A stretch of 64,000 bases of DNA from Polytrichum commune (taxonomy: Eukaryota > Streptophyta > Polytrichopsida > Polytrichales > Polytrichaceae), in assembly GCA_950295325.1 (NCBI GenBank), contig OX485806.1:2356001-2420000 (forward strand), read 5' to 3'. Numbering within the stretch: the first letter of the stretch is position 1; every line of letters begins with the position of its first letter. The notes under the pieces are model-generated. The model saw nothing but the letters and a program-made list of their open reading frames with translations, had not been told where the DNA came from and made no database searches. Below are positions 49,001 through 59,054 of the stretch, in pieces. Made by a program: the position numbers and the translations under genes.

Positions 49001-50725
49001 CCTACATGGAGTCCTACATGGCATGAATTTGATAATGTTACATGGTCTACCAGGTTTGTGTCGAGCCCACCTCAAAGAGACATCATGATATATGAAACCA
49101 GGAGACCATGATATACAAAAAATTCAACCCTTGGTTTATTCAAACTTAATTGTCTAGAAGGACCCTTATGAATAGGGTGGTGATGAAATAGCCCCACACA
49201 CACGATCAAGTGTTGGACTTGATAAATTCATTCATCTCAACGTGGAAGAGACCAATTTTTAATGTTGACCCAGTGTTGTTACAGTAGATACCCTTAGGGT
49301 TTAATATATTTTCAGTGCTAACTCATCAACATTGAGCTAATGATTTATTCAACATTGAAAATAACTCATAACTAAAGTTTTGAGGTCTTTCAACAATAAA
49401 ATATAGAAACAAAATAGGGAAGTTGCAACCCTATGTTTGGTAGGCATTGATGCAATGTTGAAATCAATGTGAATCAAGGAATGAATCAATGTGAAATCAA
49501 TGTTGAAATCGATGAATTTAAAGGTTTACTATAATCAGTGTGGCTATTTTAATATGCAGGGAGCTCATACGACGACTACAACTCCACCGCAGTACGCATG
49601 CCGGTAGCCGTCTGCTTCCTGCTAGCTGGTCAGACTCCTCCATTGCACCACAAACTCCTCAGGAAATACCTCCTGCCACAGCCGAAAGTAAGCGACTCAT
49701 TGTACCCAAACCCTCTTTGATGACCACCAGTGGATATCTCCGAAGCTGGTTACGAGGAATGGAGACATCTGGAGTGACACTTGGATTGGATACTACAAAG
49801 CGAAGTGTTGGCACAGATGCAAGCAAGAACAACGAAAAGGATGCCCCAGTTGACTTTGCAAAGTAAGGTGGAACATTTGTTCTTTCCCTCTCTGGTCATT
49901 GTAAAAGTATAAGCATGTATGCACGTGCCCCACTCGGAGCAGTGTCAATCTATTAGCTTATCTGCACTTCCATCACAGACCTGTAAATACTTATATCAAT
50001 ATCGATTTCACATTGATTCAATTACATCAAACTACAACATTGAATCAATGACTGAAAGGTTGAGTTATGAGTTGAATCAATGTTGTGTGAATCATTAGCT
50101 TAAATTGCAAGTGACTGGCGTTTAGGGTTTAGGGTTTAGGGTGCAATTCTTAATTATTTGTTTGGGGCTTTGTACAGGTTGAGGGTGGAGAACGCAGCAC
50201 TTCAAGAACGAGTCGCCAGTGTGCAACGTCTCACAAATTCTGCACACCGACTCAGAATGTTACTTGTCAAAGTAAGACGTGCTTTCTCAAGTTGCAAGTT
50301 TCTATCAACATTTTTTCCAGTGACAAGACTAATGACCAAAAGAAGGTCTAGGTTTAGGGCTCTAAACTAAGAAACTCATGTGTGTGTTGTTGCAGGCTTC
50401 AAATGTTTCGCAAAGCCAGGAAGCCAAGCCTCTGCAGGCAGCTCTGGATGCCTTACATGGAGTCAGCATGGAAGCGAATCACTTGCGAATTGCGCTCGGC
50501 TTCTCACTGCCTGTGAGCTCACCACCACCCGCAGAAGAAGAAGAAATTCTTCCAGCATCGGATGTGGGGTCAACTGAAAGTGAAGCATCGAGTGCACCGA
50601 TTGATGTTTCAACTGCAGCTGGGATGGAGATGGTGGAGCTTTTGCTAATAGCCTCTGAGCTGCAGAAGGCAGTTCTTCAACAGCAGCTTGAGCTTTTGAG
50701 CATTGACAAAGATAAAGAACTGTGA
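40095..50725 (+). CDS. plant long coiled-coil protein, 804 aa, 17 exons
   Basis: The function is unknown. Exons: 40095-40152, 40944-41040, 41990-42098, 42582-42620, 43136-43219, 43348-43409, 44090-44192, 44318-44578, 44972-45031, 45384-45440, 46796-47266, 47664-47759, 48311-48421, 48661-48740, 49560-49862, 50178-50271, 50396-50725. All introns are GT-AG and phases agree throughout; the total is 2,415 bases including the stop. The protein starts MEVASSNAALMRRIVQLEKE. It is rich in Glu, Gln, Lys and Leu heptads (ELESSKEKVALLSREN, QAAAALAERDKAVVEV, EAEKIETEQNLETLKSQLDL, VEALQQELNDAG, EELRTKVDNLLEDER), so most of it should form coiled coil. Exon 11 carries an acidic, Ser-rich linker and exon 15 a basic Ser/Thr-rich one. 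Shorter helical blocks follow (LRVENAALQERVASVQRLTN; VELLLIASELQKAVLQQQLE). No catalytic or membrane motif was seen. Golgin/tether-like and cytoskeletal roles are both possible. Confidence 0.85.
40370..40960 (+). repeat. intron-1 tandem array carrying decoy splice acceptors
   Basis: About five diverged units of 105-120 bp end in the true 3' end of intron 1. Each unit has a pyrimidine-rich TCTGTTGTTTCAG-type acceptor and the first 20 or more bases of exon 2 (GAGAGATGAACTGCAG). Acceptor-like sites lie near 40456, 40601, 40720 and 40834, before the used one at 40943. After the exon-like start each upstream unit diverges (C(A)ATGT.TTC), and in the first unit the frame soon meets a stop. Confidence 0.85.
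41418..41772 (-). pseudogene. antisense open frame in intron 2, unrecognised
   Basis: On the minus strand inside intron 2 a coding-like stretch of about 115 codons has VLKASFCAQSIATDVRLITN, KSGKVSLVDYPKPALEPDVK and HLLIVQDFEVLVLAPSTLPM, and ends with CDGG and a stop. A stop lies just upstream (about 41773) and no start or splice structure is evident. Alternating hydrophobic segments suggest beta structure. It may be a gene fragment carried in by a transposable element. No family was assigned. Confidence 0.35.
42334..42520 (-). mobile_element. short MITE family A, copy in intron 3
   Basis: A non-coding element of about 185 bp running from AAGGTAAGCAGGCC (right edge, minus strand) to GGACCTATGT (left edge). 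Relatives lie at 42691-42872, 52071-52257, 55064-55247, 55399-55530 and 63825-64000. Shared internal words are CCTATATTTGA, TGGTTAGG and ACATGTGT. Confidence 0.7.
42691..42872 (+). mobile_element. short MITE family A, copy in intron 4
   Basis: It starts AAGGTAAGCGGGCC and ends GGGAGGACCTATAT. It is inverted relative to the copy in the preceding intron; the two are separated by the 39-bp exon 4 and its flanks, so the exon sits between two inverted copies. Confidence 0.7.
43556..43588. repeat. perfect 14-bp hairpin in intron 6
   Basis: AATGTACATAGGTT and its exact inverted copy AACCTATGTACATT are separated by a 5-base loop. There is no T-run, so it is not an obvious terminator-like site; it is probably a small transposon relic. 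Confidence 0.75.
44642..44738. mobile_element. small foldback element in intron 8
   Basis: The 19-bp arms AGAGTTATCCTTAAAGTCT (44642-44660) and AGACTTTAAGGATAACTCT (44720-44738) are exact inverted copies. A second inner pair (AGGGAGT / ACTCCCT) nests inside. The structure is a roughly 97-bp foldback insertion. Confidence 0.75.
45685..45756. repeat. 27-bp-arm hairpin in intron 10
   Basis: Arms at 45685-45711 and 45730-45756 are complementary at 25 of 27 positions (TGGTTCATT.AGGG.CAAACTCATTTT) around an 18-base loop, with weaker pairing beyond (GAGCA.../...TGCTC). The size is similar to a small plant microRNA precursor; a MITE is equally likely. Confidence 0.7.
48124..48263. repeat. cluster of TGCCTGATCACAT repeats and a hairpin in intron 12
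   Basis: TGCCTGATCACAT occurs at 48124, 48140, 48162 and 48189 and once inverted at 48227-48239. Next to it CATTGAATGATCCCT (48206-48220) and AGGGATCATTCAATG (48249-48263) form perfect 15-bp arms with the inverted copy in the loop. The cluster is non-coding and close to the 3' splice site of intron 12. Confidence 0.8.
48955..49210 (+). mobile_element. diverged relative of the Tourist-like MITE in intron 14
   Basis: CCTACATGG.GTCCTACATGGCAT, CCCACCTC, GGAGACCATGATA and GACCCTTATGAATAGGG appear in the same order as in 30782-31281. The ends are not preserved. It is a weak, partial match. Confidence 0.4.
50121..50142 (+). repeat. telomere-type (TTTAGGG)3 in intron 15
   Basis: Three plant telomeric heptamers lie in tandem 35 bp upstream of the exon 16 acceptor. 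Short interstitial tracts (telo boxes) are common near plant genes; nothing shows that this one is functional. Confidence 0.8.
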
Positions 50726-50814
50726 CATCTAGAGAATTTTTTTCAAAGGATCTGCCATGATTTGTTTGCTGCCCAGGAAGGCTACTACCAAGGAGGTATG
50801 CCACCAGCTCTGCA

Positions 50815-51620
50815 TACAAGGGTGGTGAACAAGTCAAGAAGAAGAACAATAACAACCAGCTATGTGACTATGTATGTGCCTACCTCATCACCCTGTAAAA
50901 TGGTTTCTTTCTCACCATTTAGGGTCAAGAGTATTCAAGTCGGTCATTTGAGGGCCCTGCCAGACCTCAAACTTGATTACCTCAATTCAGCAACCATAGG
51001 CAGAAGTTATGGTGCCTCACTTGATAACCATCTCATGGCAAAGTCCAAAGGCACCATGACATAGTATTTGGGGTTTTTGTCACCCTTGTTTTAGGTATCG
51101 AGGTTGGAGAAAAGTGTCCCTGTTGTTATTTATTGTGTGACCATGGGACAGAAAAGTGTGGTGAACAAGCCAATAACAACAACAAGCAGCCCTTTGGAGA
51201 ATGTGTGTGTACTACATGTGTGCCTTTTGTCTTCCTTGTATTAGATATATTGAGGTTGGTGATAAGTGTCTCTGTTGTTATTGATTGTGTTGGAAATAAG
51301 ACACAAAAGGGTGGTAAACAAGTCGAGAAGAACGATAGGCAGCCCTTTGGAGTGTGTATGTGACTATGTATGTACTTTCCTCAATCACCCTTTAGAAAGG
51401 CTACCTCACCGTCTAGAGTCAAGAGTTCAAGTCTGTCCTTTGATGTCCTTGCCAGACGTCAAACAGGACTACCTCAGTTGAGCATCATAGGCAGAAGTTA
51501 TGGTGCCTCACTTGACAACCCTCTCATGGCAATCTCCACAGGCACCATGACAGAGTATTTGGTGTTTTTGTCGCCCTTGTATTAGATATTGAGGTTGGAG
51601 AAAGTGATGAGCATGAGGAA
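50815..51620 (+). repeat. tandem duplication downstream of the coiled-coil gene, period ~490 bp
   Basis: About 50818-51120 and 51308-51610 are copies, sharing AGGGTGGT.AACAAGTC, GCAGAAGTTATGGTGCCTC and ATTGAGGTTGGAGAAA-type words. A partial middle copy lies at about 51150-51300 (GTGGTGAACAAGCCAATAAC, CAGCCCTTTGGAG). It begins within 100 bp of the stop codon, so the first copy may be in the 3' UTR. Confidence 0.8.
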
Positions 51621-52070
51621 CTCAAGATTGTTTTGAATGTGTTATGGAGCTAAGTGAAAGCTGCGCCATTTAATTGCATCAATATTAGGTGTACCACAAT
51701 TGGATAAACTTGCTTAGCACCCAACTTCAATATAGAGTTTCAGTTAGTACCTATTGATGTAGATTTTGGAGACTCAGATTGTGAAGGTTTGAAGCTTGGT
51801 CCACAAGCAAATAAATCCAGAAACTTTACAAGTCACATGGAAATCATGAATTCACTTTTATATTTACTCAAAACTGGCCTTTAGATAGAGATCAGTGAGA
51901 GATGATGGTAGCATGCTAGCGAAGAGCAAATTGGAAGTTGGATTCATAAATTTTATTCTGCACATTTGTACACAAAATGATAGATTTGTGATCTCTAAGA
52001 ACAACCCCTACGAAACTGCCTCAAAAGACCATTGTGTAATGAAATCACTGTTATTTGTCAGCAAGGACCT

Positions 52071-52257
52071 AAGGTATGCAGGTGGTGTTCAGTTGCTTTT
52101 CTTAATTGCACACCTATATTTGATTGGTACGGGGTTCGGTGAGGATCAATGAACAGGTACCATAAAGACAAATTTTAAAAAGAGATTGGACTATGTCTTC
52201 GAATTTTTTTAATTACTCCACACCCAGGAGCAACCACAATTGGGAACACCTATATAT
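52071..52257 (+). mobile_element. short MITE family A copy
   Basis: It starts AAGGTATGCAGGTGGTGTTCAGTT and ends AACACCTATAT. It matches 63825-64000 and, inverted, 55064-55247. It lies between the coiled-coil gene and the XTH gene. Confidence 0.6.
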
Positions 52258-52329
52258 TTAGTTAAATAATCTACAAATAAGCATTTCTGATAACCATAAT
52301 CAAACAGGGGAGGTCCAAATTTTAAGCTG

Positions 52330-52445
52330 ATTTTTGGTGATGCTTCATTGTAAATTTCCTAATGCAACACAGATCTCCTTTGGGCAAATCTAATTAATAG
52401 AAGGTGGAGAACACAAAATAATCAAACTGAATAACACCCACAATC
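52330..52445 (-). repeat. dispersed repeat family B copy
   Basis: The minus strand reads TGTGGGTGTTATTCAGTTTG, GTTCTCCACCTTCTA, TGTTGCATTAG and ACAATGAAGCAT, matching copies at 25945, 54866 and 60112. It is non-coding. Its terminus resembles that of MITE family A, so the two may be related. Confidence 0.55.
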
Positions 52446-52583
52446 CTTACAAAGCTGCCTCGAAAGACCATTGTGCGATGAGATTGCTCGTCTTTCTCGA
52501 CGAGGACTCACTTGTAGGAAATATTAAAGAGGGATAAAAGCATCCGATATGAATGACTTGAACAAAAATAGCACACTACCTAC

Positions 52584-55500
52584 TTAGTACGGTTTGAGAT
52601 TGGGAGCACACTCTCTAGGCAACCCCGTCTTTGCGAATCGAGCCATGTGGTTGCAATAGTCGTAGAGAGTGTAGTTGTCCGCCACCCATTTGAGGAGGTT
52701 TTTTTGGTGTTGGGTGAGAACTTGGAATGCAGGGCCTTGGTACCATTGAGAACTTGATTTGCAATGTCCCGTGTCGGATCCATTCAACACCTTGCATGCG
52801 TCCAAGTCGTTGAAACCCGTGAACCAAGCTTTGAATGGGGCGTCATTCCAATTGAGCCTGATTTTGCCGCCCTCGGTGGCCCATGTGTCCCCAGCATACA
52901 AAGAGGCGTACACCTTCATGGGCTTCGAGGGGTACGCAATCCCCTTGTCCATGTGGTTCATGTACACACGAATCGGCACCTTATCGACGTAAAACCTGTT
53001 GTAACAACAAGATTCACCAAAACAACTTACTCAAAAAAAAAAATTGGTATGGATTGGTGTAGAAATTGAGGTAAATGATTATTAGGTCATCATACTAGAG
53101 TTATAAATGCATGAAGTCTCTTAGAGAGCATTTTCTACTTAAGAGCCTCATCAGTTTGTTGTGTGTCGGAGCATAATTCTAAAAGTTGGGTGAAACTCTT
53201 TAGACCTCCTTTTGCCATCCCAAAAACTTTGAGAGAACTTTAAGATCTAAAATTGGGTCTAGTCATGGGATCCGTCATCCCGGATCCTAGATCGACCTAT
53301 GCAAGGCTAGGTTGGTCCACCCCTCCTAGTATGACAAGTCATTTCTTAACAATCCAACACCACTCTTTGAACATGTTAATTTAGTCCTTAAGTAAAGTTT
53401 GGTGATGACTTTATGAATATGCTCTCAAAACTCACATTTGAACCAACTCAACGGGATTTTGAGCCCAAGACTTTGCACATAACTATAATACCTTATCATC
53501 TTTTTGACAAAATCTATTTATTCAACTTCTTAGTGAGGGCACCACATGTCACACATCGGTTAGTTGTAAAATGTGGAACGGAAATATAATACTTATTATG
53601 ATCAAATAACAATAAAAACCTCCATGTTGTGTGAATTTAATATCAACTTCGACGCTCTAAATGGTAAACTGATGGGATTTCTTACTGTCTTCACACAAAG
53701 AATAGAATCCTCCACCAAAAGGTGACAGAAGCCTGCAAGCAAAGAGATTCTTGATGTATGCTCTCTTCCCCGTGAAGCCAACATATCAATCTATCAATCT
53801 GTCTGTCTATCTATCTATCTTCACGCAAGGAGTGTCCACAAGATCGAAGGTGCGATGAACTTACACAACCATGTATTTGTTCCATATGATGTGGTACTTG
53901 TGGTAGTCCAAGCATGGATCGAACCAGAGGTACATGCGCACTTCCTTATTGCCGGTTCCATTCACATAGAGGTTGGTTTGCAGGATGTAGGGTTGGCCGG
54001 ATCGATTGCCGAGGAACTCAAAGTCGAATTCCTCGTGATTATTAGGACCTGTGGAGGCAGTCTGCAAATCCACCACTGCAAGCGTAAGTTGCTGGCAGGC
54101 ATCAACAATTGAGATTGTTTAGTTCTGAAATGCATGTTCCGCCACCGTCGTGGTTGAACATATCATGCCACATTCAAACTCGGACCTCTCTCATGAACTT
54201 CTTTTCTCATCAACCGGCCCACGCAAATATATATGAGATGACTGAATTCCACTTGCACCCCCTTTGTGAGACAGATCCCAAAACCCTAAACCTCCTGTGC
54301 TGTTTGAGGTAAACAACCCTTACATGGTTACAGTAATCTCCCACTTAAGTACGCACCTGTTTAAGTACACAATTTTTTTGACAAAAATCAGGGTTCATAC
54401 TTTATTGGTTGAACATGTCATGCAGAGTCATTTGCTGCAAATGCATGCATTTTTTTCGCCTGACATTCAATGTTAGTTTGTTAAAGTTTCGTTGAAACGT
54501 CTCAAACGATCGTCACAATTCATCGTACATATGTCGAGCTTCCGTTTGAACATCGGAGCAAAGCAATCGGTCATCGATGTCGAGGACAGTGTTGGGTAGA
54601 GCTTCAAAGCCTTTGAAGTCAGTAGCACTTTCAAATTCAACCAATGTCTCGATAGGTTGGATTTTAGTCAAGCAGGTTGCCTCATGTTTATCTGTTTCCC
54701 GTTGCGATTCATTGAATCAGAAGGTCTAGAAAGTGGTATGAGTAAAGTATGCACCTACCAACTAAGTGCGCACCAACGGCTCTGGTTCAAAGTGCATACT
54801 TAAGCGGGAGAATACTGTATTTTTTCGCACTAGCCCACTTCTCTCAAAATATGAAACACGTGATTAATAAGGTATGTGGGTGTTGTTTGGTTTGTTTTTC
54901 ATGTTCTCCAACTTCTACCGATTAGATGCACAACAAAACTCGTGTTGCAATAGCAAACCTACGATGAAACATCTACAAAAACCAACTTGAAAATCAGACC
55001 TCCCCTAATTTAATTAGCCATGGTTATTGGAAGTGCGAGTTTGTTGATTACTTAACTAGATACATCAATCCTCCCAACTATGTTCATTATTGAGTGTAGA
55101 GTAGTTATTAATATTTGAAGACATAGTCCAATCTCTTTTAAACATATGTCTTTATGATGTTTGCTCTTTGATCCTCACCGAACCACATACGAATCAAAAA
55201 TAGGGGTCCAATTAAGAAAATGAGCCACTTAAAACCCATCTACCTTAGAAGATGGTTGGCAAATCCAAATCGAGGCCGTATCCATTTTCCTCATGATTTT
55301 TGGAGCTCATATGAATATCCTATTCATTACCAAAGTGAAGATTTTCATGCTCATTAAATTGCCATGTAAGCCCCCCCCCCCCTTCCCCCTCCCCCCCAAC
55401 AAAATTATGTTGACTACTAAGCCAAATCTCATTTACACACATGTCTTTTTGACATTCATTCTTGGAGGCACACCTAACCACATACTATACAAATATAGGT

Positions 55501-56474
55501 GTCCCACAAAGAAAAGTAACTAAATAAGGGTCAAGTATGTCTTGATATGTTGTATTTTCATTACAAGTCCTTTAAACAATGGCCGCCCCAAAATGCACAG
55601 CAGTCTGTAGGCGAAGAGGCTCTTCATTCAGTTTTCTCTTTGAAAGTTATCGTCTATATCTTAGGCATTATCACCCACATCAAAATTTGTATGATAAAAA
55701 GACCCTCAAAATTGTAGTGGAGAGGTCTTAACTCTTAAAGATGGAGAAAGAATTTTTGTTCAGACAACCACATTTGCCCGTCCATACCAATGTACATGTT
55801 TATGTTATAACCTTCTGAACCAAGACACTTGGAGAGTTGAAATGTTTCTAAACAAATCTTGACTTCACAAAAGTATGATCAAATCCATCACTAGAGGTAT
55901 AGATCTTCTATACTAAGTTGTTAAGCTGGGCTTGGGCCTTTAGAAATCAACTTACATAAAATGAGGCAACGGTGCCAGAAGTATTATCACAAGACAACTT
56001 CAATTTTACACTGATGTGCCCATAGAAATATAGATCATGGGATCGAAACTCCCCAACTGCATTCCACCATTATATTTCATGTCTGTTAGAATTTTCTCCT
56101 ATACTTTCTTGACACACCAAGTATCATTGAGACCTACAAACGAAAGATAAATACATGTACTAACAACAAACAACAAACAACAAACAACAACAACAAAAAA
56201 TTAAAAAAACCCCAACTTATCATGATGAGAAGGAAAAACTAACAAAACAAAAATTGTAGTATATAAACATGCATAACATTCTAGACAAAAACATACTATT
56301 TGATTTATCGAACGTCATCTCGACCATGATATCACTCGCATTGACATGAGTATGAAGCGAATCAGTGAGTGGTTCATAAAAATCCGTAAAATTTGCCCAT
56401 AATCCTTCAAGAGACGAAGCAAAGCAGAATGCAACCAACAAACTAACAAAATGCAATTTTTTGACCATCCACAT
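52584..56474 (-). CDS. XTH: xyloglucan endotransglucosylase/hydrolase (GH16, 4 exons)
   Basis: It is a secreted wall enzyme that cuts and rejoins xyloglucan chains. Exons in transcript order: 56474-56297, 56056-55956, 54061-53865, 52995-52584; GT-AG introns, phases 1, 0 and 2; 295 residues, the usual XTH length. Residues 1-25 are a signal peptide ([20 protein letters not shown]). The active site is [10 protein letters not shown] (102-111), keeping the ExDxE triad Glu104, Asp106, Glu108, followed by the conserved N-glycosylation site NRS (112-114). Other family blocks are [38 protein letters not shown] and [19 protein letters not shown]. The XTH C-terminal domain has four Cys (DACK, GHCK, YDYC, RECAP). 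The stretch between signal peptide and FDKS is poorly conserved and usual DE before the active-site phenylalanine is EE. Introns 2 and 3 carry repeat copies. A minus-strand TATAAAAA lies about 45 bp upstream of the start. Confidence 0.9.
54866..54975 (+). repeat. dispersed repeat family B copy in XTH intron 2
   Basis: AAGGTATGTGGGTGTTGTTT, CATGTTCTCCAACTT and ACAAAACTCGTGTTGCAATAG match 25945-26045 and the reverse complement of 60112-60225. It is non-coding. Confidence 0.6.
55064..55247 (-). mobile_element. short MITE family A copy in XTH intron 2
   Basis: It is homologous, inverted, to 52071-52257 and 42691-42872: CATAGTCCAATCTC, AACATATGTCTTTA and AATAGGGGTCCAATTAAGAAAA. It lies just downstream of the family B copy. 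Confidence 0.6.
55371..55530 (-). mobile_element. short MITE family A copy next to a C-run
   Basis: From about 55399 the sequence matches family A (ACACATGTCTTTTTGACATTCATTCT, CACCTAACCACATACTA, AATATAGGTGTCCCA). Its left side is replaced by C homopolymers at 55371-55398. It lies within XTH intron 2. Confidence 0.55.
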
Positions 56475-56511
56475 CTTGATGCTTCACACAAAAGAATAGT
56501 ATTCAAATTTG

Positions 56512-56528
56512 AGGTTTTTATATGAACC
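56512..56528 (-). promoter_or_regulatory. putative TATA box of XTH
   Basis: The minus strand reads CATATAAAAACC, about 45 bp upstream of the XTH start codon. The position and sequence suit a plant TATA box, which would imply a very short 5' UTR; it is a sequence match only. Confidence 0.4.
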
Positions 56529-56529
56529 C

Positions 56530-57800
56530 AAACAACCAACCAAATAAAATAAAACCCTCAAATTGAACAACACTCTACAACACAAATTATAGAGAGAAAC
56601 TATGCTCCAAACCATAAAAGCGTAACAAGTTATTGAGCAAAACTATAAGAGCACAACAAACATTGTTTCGTTCTCCAAGCCTCTTCTTCTAAGGGTCACA
56701 AACTATAGTTTTTATGAATGTAGAAACTATGGTCAACTTATAGTATTACCATTAGTATTCATTGTTTATTTTTGGATTGTAGTTTTACCCTAGTTCTATC
56801 TTACTCCACCTTTGTTGATCACTTTGTGATCTACACTCTTAACTCTTTAGGCTCATCAAACGTGTGTTTGTTGACAAATGTCAACCTTGGTTTTCATATG
56901 AAAGTCAATCTAGTAGAGACATGATGGGATACAAGAATATTTGTTTGTTGTTCGCATGGAGCACTTAAGTTTGGCAAACCATTCATTCATGATGCATGCC
57001 TTATTTTGTTAGAAAGTCCTCAAGGAACATGAATGCATCAAATATACTCTAGTATTTTTTTTGTCTAGTATGAGAAAGATATTAAATTGAAACAATCTAA
57101 AAAATCCTCCGAAATAATACCACAATTAAATAAATAAAACTAGGCTAAACAACATAGACCTGTACCGTTGGAAAGCCCATACAAAATAATGCCCTACATT
57201 AAATTGTGGGTCTATCATGTTTAGGGATTCTACATTGTTAAATTCTAGGTTTTCCTTCAATTCATTTCACCATTCTTTCAATTCGCCATTGTTTTATGTT
57301 TACTTTTTCAATGGAATCTCTTTGAGCCCTAGACTGATCTATTCCATTCACCCTCCTCTTGGGTGTAGATGGTTTTGTTGTGGTCTAGGAAAGTTTGCTC
57401 AATCTGAAATTTGACTTTTGACTAGTACCATGTATGTGGAACAAGAATTATTTGAAGACACTAGAGTATTCTGTGAGATAGTTTTGGTTCAAAAGTCAAA
57501 AGATGATGTGGGCTCTTATTGGTTATTGGGTGCATGCTCTTATAGAATCATGGGATCGTCCGAGTTGGAAATGAATGTATCCACAATGTTGTTCACAAAC
57601 AAATCCATCACTAGCGCACTCCAAAGCCCTAGTCTTTGTAAAGTTAAAGTTGAGACGGGATTTAAAAATGTCGTGATCCTTAATGGTTCAATTTGAGATA
57701 TCATGGAGGTGCTTGACCTTGCAGGGCAATCTCTTTTTCCACTTAGGTCTCCATGATCACTTGTTTTAGCATCTTTTGCACATCCACCAACTTTTGAATC
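56530..57800. other. intergenic DNA
   Basis: No supported gene was found. A frame at 57418-57696 (91 codons) has no recognised domain. It lies in the same orientation as, and just upstream of, the transposon-like remnant and could be part of it. Confidence 0.4.
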
Positions 57801-57822
57801 CTCTCCTTACAAGCCATTTTAT

Positions 57823-59054
57823 TTGAATGTGGTTGAACATCATCCACCCTTCAAAACCCCTCTTATTCATCCTACTTCAACCATATCAAATGTTCATATA
57901 ATGGATGTACTCAAAATCACCAAGTGTCATAGAAGATCCAAATTTGATCTCACACATATAGACTTCAATAGCATGGTCATAGAGGTCGTTAATTACCTCC
58001 TTTCTACCTTCATTGAGGGTATCCTTTTTATTTTGGCACCATTAGATCTAGAAACTCCGGATGCTTATGGCAAGTCAATGGATGACATGTACAAGATTTA
58101 TGACATGCATGCTTGGTGCATAACCATAATAACAACACATTCAAAATGAGTTTGATTTATCTTTTTTGAGGTCTTCTTGCATTAGTTATTTGCAATGCCC
58201 TAATGACTCGTGTGAGTATTTGTCACAAAATGGTAGAGATCACAATTAAACTGAGTGGATCGGTATTACACCCACTCCATTCATGGTTGATTAGCACCCA
58301 CCTAAAAGATCAAGGGTCCAATGCAAGGCTCGTCCTTCCCCTCACATCTCTACATTGCAGTTTGTCATGTAATAACTATATCCATTCAATCACACTCTTC
58401 GTGAATGTCATGTGCATGTATTCATCTAGTTGTCCACAATCACCATGCATCCATTGGAGTGTGTCATGAGTCTTTGGACATAGTTTTTAAGTGTGTAGCT
58501 AATGAAGTGTCTAAAACCCAAATTGTTATGGTTGCCAAAAAATAATTTATGGTTGATTACATCCTCAAGTCCCCTCTCCCATAAGAGAATAACCCCTTTT
58601 TAGAGCTTCCTTGGAGGTGATAATGGTTAAATTCTACACCTTGGCCTCCCCTAAATGGAAGAACTTAGTGGTGGGTTCAAAGCATTCCATTCATAGTGGG
58701 ATGGATTCTATGGATAGTATCATGGCGTTGAAAGACCGTTATGGGTTCAAGTATGTGCACAACAATCAATTTTCAAGGCAATCCAAGGATAAGGTATTTT
58801 TGTTCAAGATGTCCGTAGATCATGTTGGAAGTGGAGTCAATATGGTCAAATGCATGCAGTGTAGAGGAGACATAGAAATTGCATGGATCATGTTTGACCA
58901 AGTTAAGTGCCTTTGTGATTGGATTATGTTGGCATATCATGTCTACAACAACAATCATTGCAAGGTTCTCATAATAGCATGTTGTGATATGCAATTGAAG
59001 TATGCCCACACCCGAAGTGTGTTTTGGGGAAATTTAAAAATGATGTCATGCTAG
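57823..59054 (+). pseudogene. decayed transposon-like coding remnant
   Basis: Three stretches in different frames look like parts of one protein. 57823-58149 has PLIHPTSTISNVHIMDVLK, CHRRSKFDLTHIDF and KSMDDMYKIYDMHAWC. About 58211-58375 has TEWIGITPTPF with stops. 58611-59054 has DSIMALKDRYGFKYVHNNQF, QSKDKVFLFKMSVDHVGSG and LAYHVYNNNHCKVLIIACCD. Frameshifts and stops show that it is dead. I believe this is a multicopy, transposase-like protein type found in plant genomes, but I cannot name the family, and the RNase H-like reading of the CCD segment is a guess. Confidence 0.45.

Noticed and set aside
50121-50142. Chromosome end or telomere fusion site
   Set aside because: Only three heptamers are present, inside an intron of an intact gene.
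53855-54112. 85-codon plus-strand frame in XTH exon 3
   Set aside because: It is the antisense shadow of the exon encoding the GH16 active site.
54071-54117. Earlier acceptors for XTH exon 3 (after the CAG near 54076 or about 54097)
   Set aside because: Exon 2 ends in phase 0 at FY; only the acceptor before 54061 joins in frame and gives the family-typical [19 protein letters not shown].
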